In this document: in pieces, positions 25,977 to 34,071 of the stretch
Layout: every line of letters begins with the position of its first letter
How positions within the stretch are numbered: the first letter of the stretch is position 1
Assembly (NCBI RefSeq): GCF_009766105.1
Contig: NZ_LMUH01000025.1
Location: forward strand, 501,190 to 565,189
Reading direction: 5' to 3'
Length of the DNA stretch: 64,000 bases
Origin: Granulicella sp. S156
Lineage (GTDB): Bacteria; Acidobacteriota; Terriglobia; Terriglobales; Acidobacteriaceae
Position numbers and translations under genes: made by a program
The notes under the pieces: model-generated
The model's database searches: none
Seen by the model: only the letters and a program-made list of their open reading frames with translations
Told to the model about the DNA's origin: nothing

Positions 25977-28190
25977 TCAGTGATCCAGGTCGAGGCTATA
26001 GAGATTACTGGTGCCCACCCTCGGCAGGATGAGCGGTTCGTTGTTCGGGGTCAGACCGGAGAAGAAGTAGTTCTCTGCATCCTTCAGCCGGGTGTCGGAG
26101 AGATCGGCGATCACCTGCGCTTCCCCTGTCGGCATGCTGATGCGAAGAATCGGCTGTTCGTCGGCCAGGAATGCATGGACATAAAGTGCCTTGCTGTCCC
26201 GGCTCCAAACTGGATCGGCGGCACTGGTCTCAGCCAACAGACTCCAGGTGCGAGTATGCCAGTTGTAAAGCATCACTTTCCTCTGATCGAGGGATAAGGC
26301 TGCGATCCATTGCCCGTCCGGGGACCATCTTGGACTGAACAACCCCTCGGACCCTGGGAGCACTTCTATCTTCCCGCTCTGTACGTCGAGCAGATAGATT
26401 TCGCGTGGCCCAGCCTCTTTCCCCATCAGGTCAGGTTCCCGACCAAATACGATCTGCTTCCCGTCAGGAGACCAAGTTGGATCCGCAGCATTGTGATTTT
26501 CGTTGAGCAGTGGCGTAAGCTGGCTGCCGGTCGCGCTTTCGAGATAAATGGACCACGGATGCCCTCGTCTTCTCGCCATCAGTGCGAGCCTGGTCCCATC
26601 AGGAGACCAGTGCGCTGCAAACACCTCGTACTCGGGCGGCGCCAGCTGCAGTCGATCAGAACCGTCCCAGGCATGGGCTCTCCAGAGTCCTCCGTCAGAA
26701 TCAGTCCATACAATCGACGAGCCATCAGGTGAGTATTCGACTCGCGTCGCACCCCGCAGGAAGGATCGTTCCGGAAGGAAAGCATGTTGTTTTTGATCAA
26801 ATCGCTGCAATTCATTCGATACATCCGATCCTAAAAAGAAGATCCGGCGTCCTGAGCGCGCAGCAATGGGGGAGAAATAATGAATAGGCCCTTGCGTCAG
26901 ACGTTCGAGCCGCGAGCGTCCGAAAGAATGGCTGAGCTCCCACAGATCGCTCCCATGCTCCCGATAAGCCTGAAACACATAGCTCTTACCATCGGGGGTC
27001 CAGACTCCGCAGCACATAGGGCTGTGATCGCTGCCGAATCCTGGCAGAGCATGTGCGCTGCTGGAGCCGCTCGCCATCTCCCAAAGAGAACTGGTGTGCG
27101 TCATCGGATCCATCATCGTGAACCGTAGCAGCTTTCCATCCGGCGACCAGCGGGGCCAGAACGCTCTTCCAGGCAGAGTGCTGAGACGGATCGACTCGCC
27201 GTCTGACATGCGAACCAGAGAAAGATCATTCCCAGAGGCGTAAAGAATACTCGCACCGTCCGGCATCCACGTGGCAGCATGGGCCAGAATGTTTCCCACT
27301 CGAAAGGCACTTCCGCCTGCAGTGGGGGCTATCCACAAAGGCTGTTCAGTCGCCGAAGTGAGACGGCTCAGAAGCAGTAACTTACTGCCATCTCTTGAGA
27401 CATCGGCAATCGACACTGGTGCCAGTTCCTGGGGGAGCGGCACAGGACGGAGATCGCCGGTACCGATAGGAATAGCCGCCAGTTGTGGTTTGCCGTTGAC
27501 GCGCGCCGTGGCAAAGATAGAGGCGCCGTCCGTGGCCAGACTCGGTAAATTCTCCTGATTTGGAGGCCCCTCCGAGATAGGACTGTCATCTGTGATCTGA
27601 TCGATCTCCGGACTTGCCGGTGCGGATTGGCGTGCCAGGAGCCATATAAGAAGAATGAATTGCCCCAAAATGACCGCAAATAGCGCGACTACGCGATATC
27701 TCGAAGACCGGGTTTCGGGAATCAAAGGCAAGCCGGTCCGCTGAGGCATAGCGGATTCTTCAACGGGACGAGTAACTACTGCGGAGTCCTCATCCGTCTC
27801 TGACAGACGGTCACCCATGTTGGTTGTGGGTAGAAGGCTGCGCGCGGGGCCCGTGAGGGTCGTGACTGTTGCGACAAACCGATATCCCCGCTTCGGGAGC
27901 GTCTCTATGTACCTTGGGCTTTCTGCCGAATCACCCAGTGCATCCCGAATTTTGTTGATCGCTCCGGCAATGGCACGTTCGAAATCGACGTTTGTATCCT
28001 TGCCCCACAGTCTGTCCTGAAGCTCTTCCTTGGATACCACTTCGCCGGGCTTCTCGAGCAAAGTGCAAAGGACCTTAAAGGGTTGTGCCGGCAAATGGAT
28101 CCGCAGGCTGCCCTTCCACAGTTCTCCCGATTGCAGATCCGCCTCGAAGCGCCCAAAGGCAATACGATTTGTCTCCTGGAGAACCGCCAC
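25977..28190 (-). CDS. Membrane transcription regulator: winged helix + TM + periplasmic beta-propeller
   Basis: CadC-like one-component regulator of 737 residues from GTG 28190, chosen because AAAAGGA precedes it by six bases; an upstream TTG at 28229 is possible. Residues about 10-108 are an OmpR/ToxR-type winged helix (FKVLCTLLEKPGEVVSKEEL, then YIETLPKRGYRFVA), residues 166-186 a single TM helix, and the remainder a TolB/PD40-type propeller with repeated WSPDG motifs (RWSPDGKLLRF, WSPDGKQIVFG, RWSPDGQWIAALS). This architecture is common in acidobacteria; the propeller presumably senses an extracytoplasmic signal. It sits between a GH87-like gene and a divergent TonB receptor/GH13 pair, which it may control. 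Confidence 0.88.
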   Translation of the reverse strand: MAVLQETNRIAFGRFEADLQSGELWKGSLRIHLPAQPFKVLCTLLEKPGEVVSKEELQDRLWGKDTNVDFERAIAGAINKIRDALGDSAESPRYIETLPKRGYRFVATVTTLTGPARSLLPTTNMGDRLSETDEDSAVVTRPVEESAMPQRTGLPLIPETRSSRYRVVALFAVILGQFILLIWLLARQSAPASPEIDQITDDSPISEGPPNQENLPSLATDGASIFATARVNGKPQLAAIPIGTGDLRPVPLPQELAPVSIADVSRDGSKLLLLSRLTSATEQPLWIAPTAGGSAFRVGNILAHAATWMPDGASILYASGNDLSLVRMSDGESIRLSTLPGRAFWPRWSPDGKLLRFTMMDPMTHTSSLWEMASGSSSAHALPGFGSDHSPMCCGVWTPDGKSYVFQAYREHGSDLWELSHSFGRSRLERLTQGPIHYFSPIAARSGRRIFFLGSDVSNELQRFDQKQHAFLPERSFLRGATRVEYSPDGSSIVWTDSDGGLWRAHAWDGSDRLQLAPPEYEVFAAHWSPDGTRLALMARRRGHPWSIYLESATGSQLTPLLNENHNAADPTWSPDGKQIVFGREPDLMGKEAGPREIYLLDVQSGKIEVLPGSEGLFSPRWSPDGQWIAALSLDQRKVMLYNWHTRTWSLLAETSAADPVWSRDSKALYVHAFLADEQPILRISMPTGEAQVIADLSDTRLKDAENYFFSGLTPNNEPLILPRVGTSNLYSLDLDH

Positions 28191-28238
28191 AGTGAATCCT
28201 TTTTCAGCGAGCAAACTGGGAACGCTCAATCACGCGCC

Positions 28239-28267
28239 AGTATAAACGTAATTGTTAATACCCTCAA
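28239..28267 (-). promoter_or_regulatory. Promoter of the propeller regulator gene
   Basis: On the minus strand TTGAGG (28262-28267) and TATACT (28239-28244) are separated by 17 bp, a good sigma-70-type pair. The expected start point is near 28232, giving a leader of about 40 nt to GTG 28190, or almost none if TTG 28229 is used. Confidence 0.55.
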
Positions 28268-28425
28268 TCTAGGAGGCTTAGGCATCAATAAAAAATCAAG
28301 ACACAAAGAGGGCGAAATCCATTGCTTCAAACCACCCCAGGGGTCGAGCGTCTCAATCGTCCTCCCGGTAGTGGGTATTACGCGCCTGCAAAAAGCAACA
28401 AGCCGGAGGCAGAGAGGCCAAAAAG

Positions 28426-31400
28426 ATGAGTACACAATCAGAAGAGGGTTCAATTCTCAGAACCACCCTGCGGACCGCGAAGACCTGGGCGATTATGCTG
28501 ATTTTCGCCAGTGCGTTTGTTCTCCAGGCTCGCGGGCAGTCAGAATCAGGAGGAGTGGTAGGCACCGTTACCGATCAAACAGGAGCCGTGGTGCCACAGG
28601 CGACCCTCACTCTCACCAATATCGCAAATGGTCTTGTTCTCACCACAAAAGCAAACAGTGCAGGAGAGCTGAATCTTCCTGCTGTGCCCCGTGGTGACTA
28701 CTCGGCAAAGATCGCGGCTGCAGGATTCGAATCCCAGACCCAGGCGATCACGATCACCGTGACTCAGGTGCAGACCCTTCTCTTCAAGCTTGCGCCAGGG
28801 GCAATCACAAGCAGCGTCACCGTGACGAGCGCCGCAGCCCTTGTGAATACCACGAATGCGACGCTCGGAGAAACCATGGAGTCGAAGCAAATCGAGCAGT
28901 TACCGCTCAACGGTCGCAACTCTTTGAATCTTGCACTCCTCACACCAGGTGTGACCCAGGGCGCTTACACGGAAAATGGCCAGGACACGGTCAACCGGTT
29001 CAGCGATTCGGGCGGCGGAGCGATTTCAGTCAACGGAACGCGCGCACAGGCGAACAACTTCATCATGGACGGCGCAGACAACAACGACGGCCTGCAGAAC
29101 ATCATTATGTTCTTCCCGCCCGTGGATGCCACCGAAGAATTCAAGGTCGCGACAAGTATCGCCCCGGCGCAATTTGGGCGTGCTGGCGGCGCGGTGGAAG
29201 TCAGCTCGATCAAGTCCGGCACCAATCAGATCCACGGCTCCGCCTTCGAGTTCTATCGGAGCGGAAAGTGGGCAGCCAACCCCAACTATCAGTTCCTGGA
29301 CGCGACCGCGACACCAGCCCTTCCCTACCGTCACGAACAGTTCGGCGGCTCCGCGGGAGGGCCAATCATCAAGAACAAGCTGTTTCTATTCGGCGACTAC
29401 CAGGGCACTCGCATCGGATCTCCGGATGGCACGCATTACGACACTGTACCCACTGCCCTGATGCGGCAGGGTAATTTCTCCGAGCTGCTCACCACCGGCC
29501 TTGCGACCGGAGACTACACCTACTTCCCCATTTGCGTGCCCAACTCCGGTTCGATGAACAGCAATATTGCCCAAACCAGCAAGGGGCAAATCTACGATCC
29601 ACAGACGTGCGCACCGTTCTCCGGCAACATCCTTCCTGCGGGCCGCTTGAATCCCGCCGCGGTGAACTATCTAAACGCGTTTCCATCACCAACCCGTACC
29701 GATCGTATTCTGAACAACTTCCTCGTGAACAACAGCTCGACCTCCAACTACAACACCTTTGACACGCGTCTCGATTGGAACCGGACTCCCCAGGATCTTT
29801 ATTTCTTCCGCTTCTCCTACGATAACTCCACCTCGGACAATCAATCGGAGCTCCCACAGCAGGCGGGATACCCCCTTCTCTCGGCCAACGGCAGCAAGAA
29901 CTACACTCATGCCCGAGGCTATGTCCTGGGATATACGCACACGTTCTCGCCGACCTTCGTAAACGACGCGCGTATTGCGTACAACCGCGACAATTATGGA
30001 TACGAGCCAGGAAATTTCGGCGTCGATACCGGAGGCCAGCTTGGCATCAAGAACACCGACCTCGGCGTCTCCGACAGCGGCGGACCGCTTATCGGGGGTA
30101 ACGGGACCGAAATCGAATACACGGGGGATTACGGTCTGTTCGCCGTTCCACAAAACACGTATGAGGTGACCGATACCGTCACTCTCAATCGAGGCAAACA
30201 TTCGCTCAATATAGGCGGTACATGGTTGCGCCGTCAGGTGTCCTTCTTCCGCCCAATCTGCGGTCTCGGATGCTTCTTCATCGGCGGCAACGGGTCGGAT
30301 TTCACAGGCTATGAGATCTCCGAACTGCTGGTCGGAGGGGTGGACAACTATGGCATTGGCACTCAGACAGGATATTTCGCCGAAATCAGCCAGGAGAACG
30401 CGCTTTTTGCGAACGATGACTGGCGCGTAACCCCGCGGCTCACTTTGAATCTCGGTCTTCGCTGGGATCTCCTGCAGTGGCCCGTGGAGATGCACGACAA
30501 GCAGGCCGCGTTCGATGTATCCACTGGCACGATCCTTCTCGCAGGACAAAACGGTGTGCCAAGAAGCATCGTCAACCAGGATTACGGAGACTTCGCTCCA
30601 CGCGTCGGGTTCGCTTACGATCTTCGCGGAGACGGGAAAAGCTCCTTGCATGGCGGTTACGGGATCTTCTACTTCCCCGATTACGGAGGCATCAGCAACC
30701 AACTCGGACAGCAGATTCCTTACGGAGGAGACGGGACCTATTTCTCGTTTAGTGGTTATTGCCTGACCTTTACTGGCCAGACAGCCACGCAGGGAACGCC
30801 CTACACATGCCCTGGATATTCAAGTGGAACGGCCGCGAGTAAACAACTGCCCCAACCGGGGTTTCCAGGGTTCAATCCATCTTCTCCACCCTATGGCATG
30901 AGCGGATTGGCCGTCGACCAAAACAACGAGCATAGCCGGCAGCAGGAGTGGAACCTCGAGCTGGAGCAGCAGATTGGATCACGAAATGTCGTTCGGGTTG
31001 CATATGTTGGAGCACACGCAGATCGGCTTTCAACCTACTATCCCTACAACAACTACACCATTGGCCAAACGACAAAGCCATTCCCGAACTTTGGTTCGAT
31101 CACGCTGAATCAATATAACGGGGAGTCTAACTACAACGGGCTTCAACTCCATGCAGAGCACCACAGCACCACCTTCACAGCGACGGCCTCGTATGCCTGG
31201 TCCCATGCGCTGGATGACTCGGTGAGTGCGTATGGTGGCACGCCAACGACATTGATGCTTTACTACAACCGGCCGTCCAATTACGGGAACTCTACATACG
31301 ACGAGCGGCACATCTTCAGTTCATCCTTTGTGTATAACCTTCCCTTCGGCCAAGGCCAAAGATTTAGCGGGAGGGCCTCAAAGCCGCTCGACCTTTTGAT

Positions 31401-31869
31401 TGGTGGATGGCAGATAAACAACATTGTCCTGCTCTCAACCGGTCAACCCGTGGATCTCAGTGCAGCAGGCAGTGCATCACCTGGCAATCGGCCTGACCTG
31501 ATCAAACCGATCAAATATCCGAAGAGTATCAGCGGCTACTGGTTCGACCCATCGTCGTTCTCCAGCAATATTCCAACGGTTCAAGCAACCGATGGAACCG
31601 GAAACTATGTCTTCTCGCGGATCGGCACATTAGGGCGGAACCAGGTATATGGACCGGGGTTCCGGACACTCAATCTGGGCCTGCAAAAGAACATCCATAT
31701 TGCGGAAGGAAAGCAGCTCGAACTGCATGGCGACGCTTTCAATCTGTTCAATACGCCGAGTTTCGCAAACCCCAACAACAGTCAGGGCAGCCCATCGCTC
31801 TTCGGCAAGATCACGGGCCTCCATGGCGAGGTCCGGCAGATCCAGATCGCGGCGCGTCTGGTCTTCTAG
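28426..31869 (+). CDS. TonB-dependent receptor with carboxypeptidase-regulatory domain (Oar-like)
   Basis: Outer-membrane receptor of 1147 residues. The signal peptide (hydrophobic IMLIFASAFVLQARGQ) is followed by a CarboxypepD_reg-like beta-sandwich (about 42-125: GGVVGTVTDQTGAVVPQATL, YSAKIAAAGFES). A plug (about 145-260, with QIEQLPLNGRNSLNLALLTP and NNFIMDGADNNDG) comes next, then a long beta-barrel ending in a C-terminal phenylalanine, as expected for BamA-dependent insertion. Many acidobacterial receptors share this build; the substrate is usually unknown. It is divergent from the propeller regulator and followed by a GH13 enzyme 97 bp later, so uptake of oligosaccharides made by the neighbouring alpha-glucanases is the natural hypothesis. 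No SusD-like partner is present. Confidence 0.92.
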   Translation: MSTQSEEGSILRTTLRTAKTWAIMLIFASAFVLQARGQSESGGVVGTVTDQTGAVVPQATLTLTNIANGLVLTTKANSAGELNLPAVPRGDYSAKIAAAGFESQTQAITITVTQVQTLLFKLAPGAITSSVTVTSAAALVNTTNATLGETMESKQIEQLPLNGRNSLNLALLTPGVTQGAYTENGQDTVNRFSDSGGGAISVNGTRAQANNFIMDGADNNDGLQNIIMFFPPVDATEEFKVATSIAPAQFGRAGGAVEVSSIKSGTNQIHGSAFEFYRSGKWAANPNYQFLDATATPALPYRHEQFGGSAGGPIIKNKLFLFGDYQGTRIGSPDGTHYDTVPTALMRQGNFSELLTTGLATGDYTYFPICVPNSGSMNSNIAQTSKGQIYDPQTCAPFSGNILPAGRLNPAAVNYLNAFPSPTRTDRILNNFLVNNSSTSNYNTFDTRLDWNRTPQDLYFFRFSYDNSTSDNQSELPQQAGYPLLSANGSKNYTHARGYVLGYTHTFSPTFVNDARIAYNRDNYGYEPGNFGVDTGGQLGIKNTDLGVSDSGGPLIGGNGTEIEYTGDYGLFAVPQNTYEVTDTVTLNRGKHSLNIGGTWLRRQVSFFRPICGLGCFFIGGNGSDFTGYEISELLVGGVDNYGIGTQTGYFAEISQENALFANDDWRVTPRLTLNLGLRWDLLQWPVEMHDKQAAFDVSTGTILLAGQNGVPRSIVNQDYGDFAPRVGFAYDLRGDGKSSLHGGYGIFYFPDYGGISNQLGQQIPYGGDGTYFSFSGYCLTFTGQTATQGTPYTCPGYSSGTAASKQLPQPGFPGFNPSSPPYGMSGLAVDQNNEHSRQQEWNLELEQQIGSRNVVRVAYVGAHADRLSTYYPYNNYTIGQTTKPFPNFGSITLNQYNGESNYNGLQLHAEHHSTTFTATASYAWSHALDDSVSAYGGTPTTLMLYYNRPSNYGNSTYDERHIFSSSFVYNLPFGQGQRFSGRASKPLDLLIGGWQINNIVLLSTGQPVDLSAAGSASPGNRPDLIKPIKYPKSISGYWFDPSSFSSNIPTVQATDGTGNYVFSRIGTLGRNQVYGPGFRTLNLGLQKNIHIAEGKQLELHGDAFNLFNTPSFANPNNSQGSPSLFGKITGLHGEVRQIQIAARLVF

Positions 31870-31965
31870 CCTGCATGACAAGGCCGGTTCTTCGATTCGC
31901 TCATAGAGGAACCGGCTTGCTTTGTGCTCTCGACACAAAACAACCTGAAAGGAATTTCTGCTGAG

Positions 31966-33339
31966 ATGAGAGCATACTTTCGTGCGTTTCCAAGGATGGT
32001 TGCCGCCGTAGCATTGGCCAGTTCTTTTCTCGGTATGGCGCAGGACGCGCCCAACCCTATCCAGGCTCGTTCCACTCCTGCGTGGCTGCGTTCCGGCTTG
32101 ATTTATGAGGTGTTTCCTCGATCCTTTTCCCCCGAAGGAAATCTGGAGGGCGTCACAGCAGGACTTGATCGTCTGAAGGCTCTTGGCGTGACCATTGTCT
32201 GGCTCATGCCGATTCATCCTGTCGGACAAGAGCGAAAACTCGGAACGAACGGAAGTCCGTACGCGGTCCGCGACTATTATGCGATTGCTCCTTATTACGG
32301 CACGAAGGAGGACCTTCATCGGTTGGTAAACGAAGCCCATCGGCGTGGCATGAAGGTAATCATGGATATGGTCGCGGATCACACCGCATTCGACAGCGTC
32401 ATGATGAAACATCCGGATTTTTACCAGCACGAGAAGAATGGAAAGCTTGTCTCACCAAATGGCTGGACAGACGTAGCCGCTCTCGACTACACAAATCCGG
32501 CCCTGCGCCGATACATGATGGATGTGCTTGACTACTGGGTGAAAGACTTCGGCATAGATGGATATCGCTGCGACGCAGCGGGTATGGTTCCAACAGACTT
32601 CTGGGAGGAGGCACGAGCTGAACTGGACCGCATTCGTCCTGACATTCTCATGCTGGCCGAGGCGTCGAAGCCGGAGTTGATGCAGAAGGCCTTCGATATC
32701 GACTACGCATGGCCCCTGCTGTTCAAACTGGACGAGGTGATCGAGCACGGAGTGCCGGCAACTGAGTTGCGTGCGACGATCGACCAGCAACGCGCAATAT
32801 TTCCTAAAGACTCTCTTCACATGATGATCTCTGATGATCACGACGAGCAGCGCGCGTTAGTGCGCTACGGATCCGCTGGAGCGTTGGCCGCTTCAGCGTT
32901 GATGTTTACGCTCAATGGCGTTCCCTTGCTCTACAACGGCATGGAAGCTGCGGATGTTACTCCGTCGTCAGGCCCTGCCCTATTCGAATCTCTCAAAATA
33001 TACTGGCCATCTGGAGAGTTGAGCCCCGAAGTTAAACGGTTTTATGAATTCATAATCCCTTTCCGAGAACAACACCAGGTCCTGCGTGAAGGCGAGCTTC
33101 GGTGGGTTCACAATTCGGACGAGCAGCATGTTCTCAGCTACGAACGGCACTCTGCCGGCGAAGACATACTCGTGGTGATCAATTTTTCGAACACCCCGTT
33201 TCGCGGCACAGTCGAAGCTGGCGGCAGCTCATGGAAAGAGGTTAACGCCCCAACTCCTCCCAACGAACCTGCGGCACTCCCCGCTTTAAGCCTTGAGCCT
33301 TTTGGATTCCGCATCTTTGAAAGCAAGTCGACGCCCTGA
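31966..33339 (+). CDS. Secreted GH13 alpha-amylase-family enzyme
   Basis: Family 13 (beta/alpha)8 enzyme of 457 residues from ATG 31966, giving a signal peptide RMVAAVALASSFLGMAQ; the frame is open to GTG 31924. Catalytic residues are nucleophile D203 in DGYRCDAA, acid/base E232 in MLAEAS and stabiliser D293 in SDDHDE (usually NHD, so the preceding Asn is replaced). The N-terminal sequence LIYEVFPRSFSPEGNL and the small C-terminal beta-domain fit amylase, maltogenic or oligo-glucosidase subfamilies; exact specificity is unclear. It is probably co-transcribed with the TonB receptor and cleaves alpha-glucan in the periplasm or outside. Confidence 0.88.
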   Translation: MRAYFRAFPRMVAAVALASSFLGMAQDAPNPIQARSTPAWLRSGLIYEVFPRSFSPEGNLEGVTAGLDRLKALGVTIVWLMPIHPVGQERKLGTNGSPYAVRDYYAIAPYYGTKEDLHRLVNEAHRRGMKVIMDMVADHTAFDSVMMKHPDFYQHEKNGKLVSPNGWTDVAALDYTNPALRRYMMDVLDYWVKDFGIDGYRCDAAGMVPTDFWEEARAELDRIRPDILMLAEASKPELMQKAFDIDYAWPLLFKLDEVIEHGVPATELRATIDQQRAIFPKDSLHMMISDDHDEQRALVRYGSAGALAASALMFTLNGVPLLYNGMEAADVTPSSGPALFESLKIYWPSGELSPEVKRFYEFIIPFREQHQVLREGELRWVHNSDEQHVLSYERHSAGEDILVVINFSNTPFRGTVEAGGSSWKEVNAPTPPNEPAALPALSLEPFGFRIFESKSTP

Positions 33340-33503
33340 TCGACTGCCACCGCATGGTATCGGCTGACCGCCTCATGCTTCTGCAACACAACCGTAGCCA
33401 AGCCCAGATGCCTGCCAAGCGAGAGGCACAACGAATGATTGTTGCAAGGATGCGGCCCAGGTCATTGTCATGAGCTAAAAGACACTAAGTTGTTGAAAGA
33501 AAA

Positions 33504-33551
33504 TGGCGTCCCCGACGACATTCGAACCGTATTACCGCCGTGAAAGAACGG
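33504..33551 (-). other. Decayed 3' fragment of tRNA-Glu (att-site-like scar)
   Basis: The sequence matches the 3' half of the intact tRNA-Glu at 40836-40910 in the same orientation. It starts at the encoded CCA end, keeps the full acceptor 3' strand and most of the T arm, and runs into the anticodon stem (ACCGCCGTGAAAG shared). About six substitutions and one deletion separate them, and similarity fades past 33551. Flanking CTAAGTT occurs outside both copies. Integrases that use tRNA 3' ends leave exactly this kind of partial copy at the distal edge of an inserted element. Confidence 0.75.
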
Positions 33552-33626
33552 AAGTAAACCACAACTGCAAGGCAACGCTGAGAAGCAGAGTGCATCGGTA
33601 GACCTCTAAGAAACAGCAACAAACAG

Positions 33627-33682
33627 CTTTCATGCTCCACAAGCGTCCACGACGAGCGAGGAGCGTCTGTGGAGCACGAAAG
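33627..33682. repeat. Large imperfect inverted repeat
   Basis: Arms of about 20 nt pair with one mismatch and a small bulge: CTTTCATGCTCCACA (33627-33641) against TGTGGAGCACGAAAG (33668-33682), continuing inward with GCGTCC/GGAGCGTC. It lies between the tRNA scar and a nuclease remnant. No T-run is present; origin unknown. Confidence 0.6.
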
Positions 33683-33692
33683 ACAGGTGGTT

Positions 33693-33841
33693 TTCTTCCG
33701 TATTGACCTCGTTTTCGTCCATCGCCGTTTGCGATGTCTGGTCATCATTGACCTCAAGGTGGGCACTTTCGGATATCTGCAGGATTTTTACACGACAGAT
33801 CACACATTCATCTTGATCGGGATGCCGCGTAGAGCGAGATA
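33693..33841 (+). pseudogene. Remnant of a YhcG/DUF1016-type PD-(D/E)XK nuclease
   Basis: The frame reads FFRIDLVFVHRRLRCLVIID followed by LKVGTF and then decays to a TAG near 33841. This matches the nuclease core of the YhcG/DUF1016 family, with the metal-binding D of FRIDLVF and the D-x-K of IIDLKVG. Upstream residues EHERQVV resemble the preceding family segment, but the rest of the protein (normally over 300 residues) is missing. YhcG-like proteins are typical mobile accessory cargo, which supports the view of this spot as an island edge. Identification is by recall of the family motif. Confidence 0.6.
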
Positions 33842-34071
33842 GGGCGGCTCAGCCAGGGATGCTGCCAGGAGACTCGTATAATACATCCTCAATCAGCGCC
33901 GCTCCAACATCCTCATCTTATAGATTCAAAGCTACTTAAGCACTCGATACCCGTTGAGGCTTCTCAGTTCCGAGTCAACTGTATGATTCTGCGATTGCTC
34001 GCACTCTCTTCTAGTCAGCAGCTCTTTTTTCGACGAGAGCCACGGCGTGGTGAGGGCGCGCTAGGAGAAAC
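33842..34071 (+). promoter_or_regulatory. Upstream region of the first GH3 gene
   Basis: About 230 bp without a gene. TATAAT at 33877-33882 is a perfect -10 hexamer, without a convincing -35 at 16-18 bp. AGGAG lies four bases before the GH3 ATG at 34072. The remaining gap 33340-33503 after the GH13 gene shows nothing recognisable. Confidence 0.4.

Noticed and set aside
33485-33766. Leftward 93-codon frame over the tRNA scar
   Set aside because: It mixes the tRNA fragment and the antisense of the YhcG-type remnant; the rightward nuclease reading explains the sequence better.
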